A stretch of DNA of 14,949 bases, taken from assembly GCA_050247075.1 (NCBI GenBank), contig JBFWUW010000113.1, positions 1 through 14,949 on the forward strand, in the 5' to 3' direction. This stretch comes from JBFWUW01 sp050247075. GTDB taxonomy: Bacteria; Planctomycetota; Planctomycetia; Pirellulales; JBFWUW01. Of this stretch, positions 14,547 through 14,949 are shown in pieces; position 1 is the first letter of the stretch; each line of letters opens with the position of its first letter. The translations under genes and the position numbers were made by a program. The notes under the pieces were generated by a model that saw only the letters and a list, made by a program, of their open reading frames with translations, made no database searches and was not told where the DNA came from.

Positions 14547-14949
14547 CTACAGATACATGCCCACGTAGCCGCTGTGCTTGTCGCTTTCGGCCTGGATGCG
14601 CTCGATACGCTTGATGGCTGCCGCCAAGTCGCCCGCCGCGATATAGCGGTCGAATTCGACCGCCACGCTCTTGGTGACCGTTTCCGTAAACCAGGCCACG
14701 ACCGGTTCGGTCAGCCAGTCGCAAGTTTCCCGGCGCAGTGTCGCGTCGAGGTGGCACCGCAATGTGCGCTGGTCCGACTCATCAGTCAGCGCTGTCCCTT
14801 CAAAATCAAACTGCAACATTCCCACTTGGTCGTCGTTGGTCAGGTGAAACGTGCATTGGGCGTTGTAGAGGTAGTAGGTGTTGAACGAACCATGCTGTTC
14901 AATGGCCTTGAGCAGGCGTTCGCAACGTGCCCGATAACGGGGCGAGGCA
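14547..14949 (-). CDS. conserved-looking hypothetical protein, N-terminus outside window
   Basis: The frame is open from the right edge to a TAG at 14547, giving the last 133 residues of a longer protein; a GTG at 14825 is only an internal codon. I do not recognise a named domain. Landmarks are YRARCERLLKAIEQHGSFNT, then YYLYNAQCTFHLTNDDQVGM, then FEGTALTD, RETCDWLTEPVVAWFTETV and a terminal GYVGMYL. It is rich in aromatic and acidic residues, lacks Lys/Arg clusters and has no membrane segment in the visible part, so it is probably soluble. The continuity and coding-like composition upstream of the GTG argue that the true start is beyond the edge. It is transcribed towards the TolC-like gene, 380 bp away, and probably not in one operon with it. 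Confidence 0.75.
   Translation of the reverse strand, partial: ASPRYRARCERLLKAIEQHGSFNTYYLYNAQCTFHLTNDDQVGMLQFDFEGTALTDESDQRTLRCHLDATLRRETCDWLTEPVVAWFTETVTKSVAVEFDRYIAAGDLAAAIKRIERIQAESDKHSGYVGMYL

Noticed and set aside
5120..14949. A single biosynthetic cluster linking the phosphopantetheinyl transferase, chorismate mutase and TolC homologue.
   Set aside because: There are no carrier protein, synthase, tailoring or transporter genes between them. Strands alternate and repeats separate the genes, so they read as unrelated single genes.

Overview
The window is typical of a GC-rich planctomycete, most likely of the order Pirellulales. The strongest marker is a 974-residue secreted protein with two N-terminal CXXCH motifs followed by the PSCyt2 (DUF1549) and PSD1 (DUF1553) domains, an architecture largely confined to Planctomycetota. 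The vWA protein, the large lipoprotein TolC homologue, the RAYT-like transposase with a long C-terminal tail and the many dispersed GC-rich palindromes fit the same group. There are no rRNA or tRNA genes, no CRISPR array and no prophage.

Layout. 1-1541 is a small mobile-looking module. A HUH/Y1 transposase gene (364-1401, minus) is flanked on the left by a 16-bp tandem array (1-140) and on the right by a hairpin plus a two-copy 16-bp tandem repeat (1490-1541). The two flanks carry related motifs facing inward. Two diverged copies of a hairpin repeat (1557-1592 and 1645-1680) lie just outside. 2042-4966 (plus) encodes the PSCyt/PSD1 protein. 5120-8550 holds three minus-strand genes: a vWA-domain protein, a DUF2071 protein and a lipoprotein that reads as a gamma-class (periplasmic, *AroQ) chorismate mutase. 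The last two are 38 bp apart and may be cotranscribed. 8551-9190 is a long non-coding stretch with several hairpins. It leads into an XRE-type HTH regulator (9191-9715, plus) and a 4'-phosphopantetheinyl transferase (9927-10610, plus). 10691-14166 holds DNA polymerase III delta' (holB) and a TolC-family lipoprotein, both on the minus strand. A conserved-looking protein of unknown function (14547 to the right edge, minus) is cut by the window.

The genes do not form one pathway. They are mostly single housekeeping or lineage-specific genes separated by palindromic repeats. The most interesting pattern is the combination of a RAYT-like transposase gene, bracketed by inward-facing tandem G-rich 16-mers and hairpins, with at least four other families of REP-like palindromes in the gaps (6710-6786, 8762-8851, 9844-9894, 10613-10688). 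This could be a planctomycete REPtron, but mobilisation is not shown by this sequence alone. Several genes also lack their expected neighbours: the PSCyt/PSD1 gene has no DUF1501 partner, the vWA gene no MoxR/ChlI-type ATPase, and the TolC homologue no pump or adaptor gene within view.
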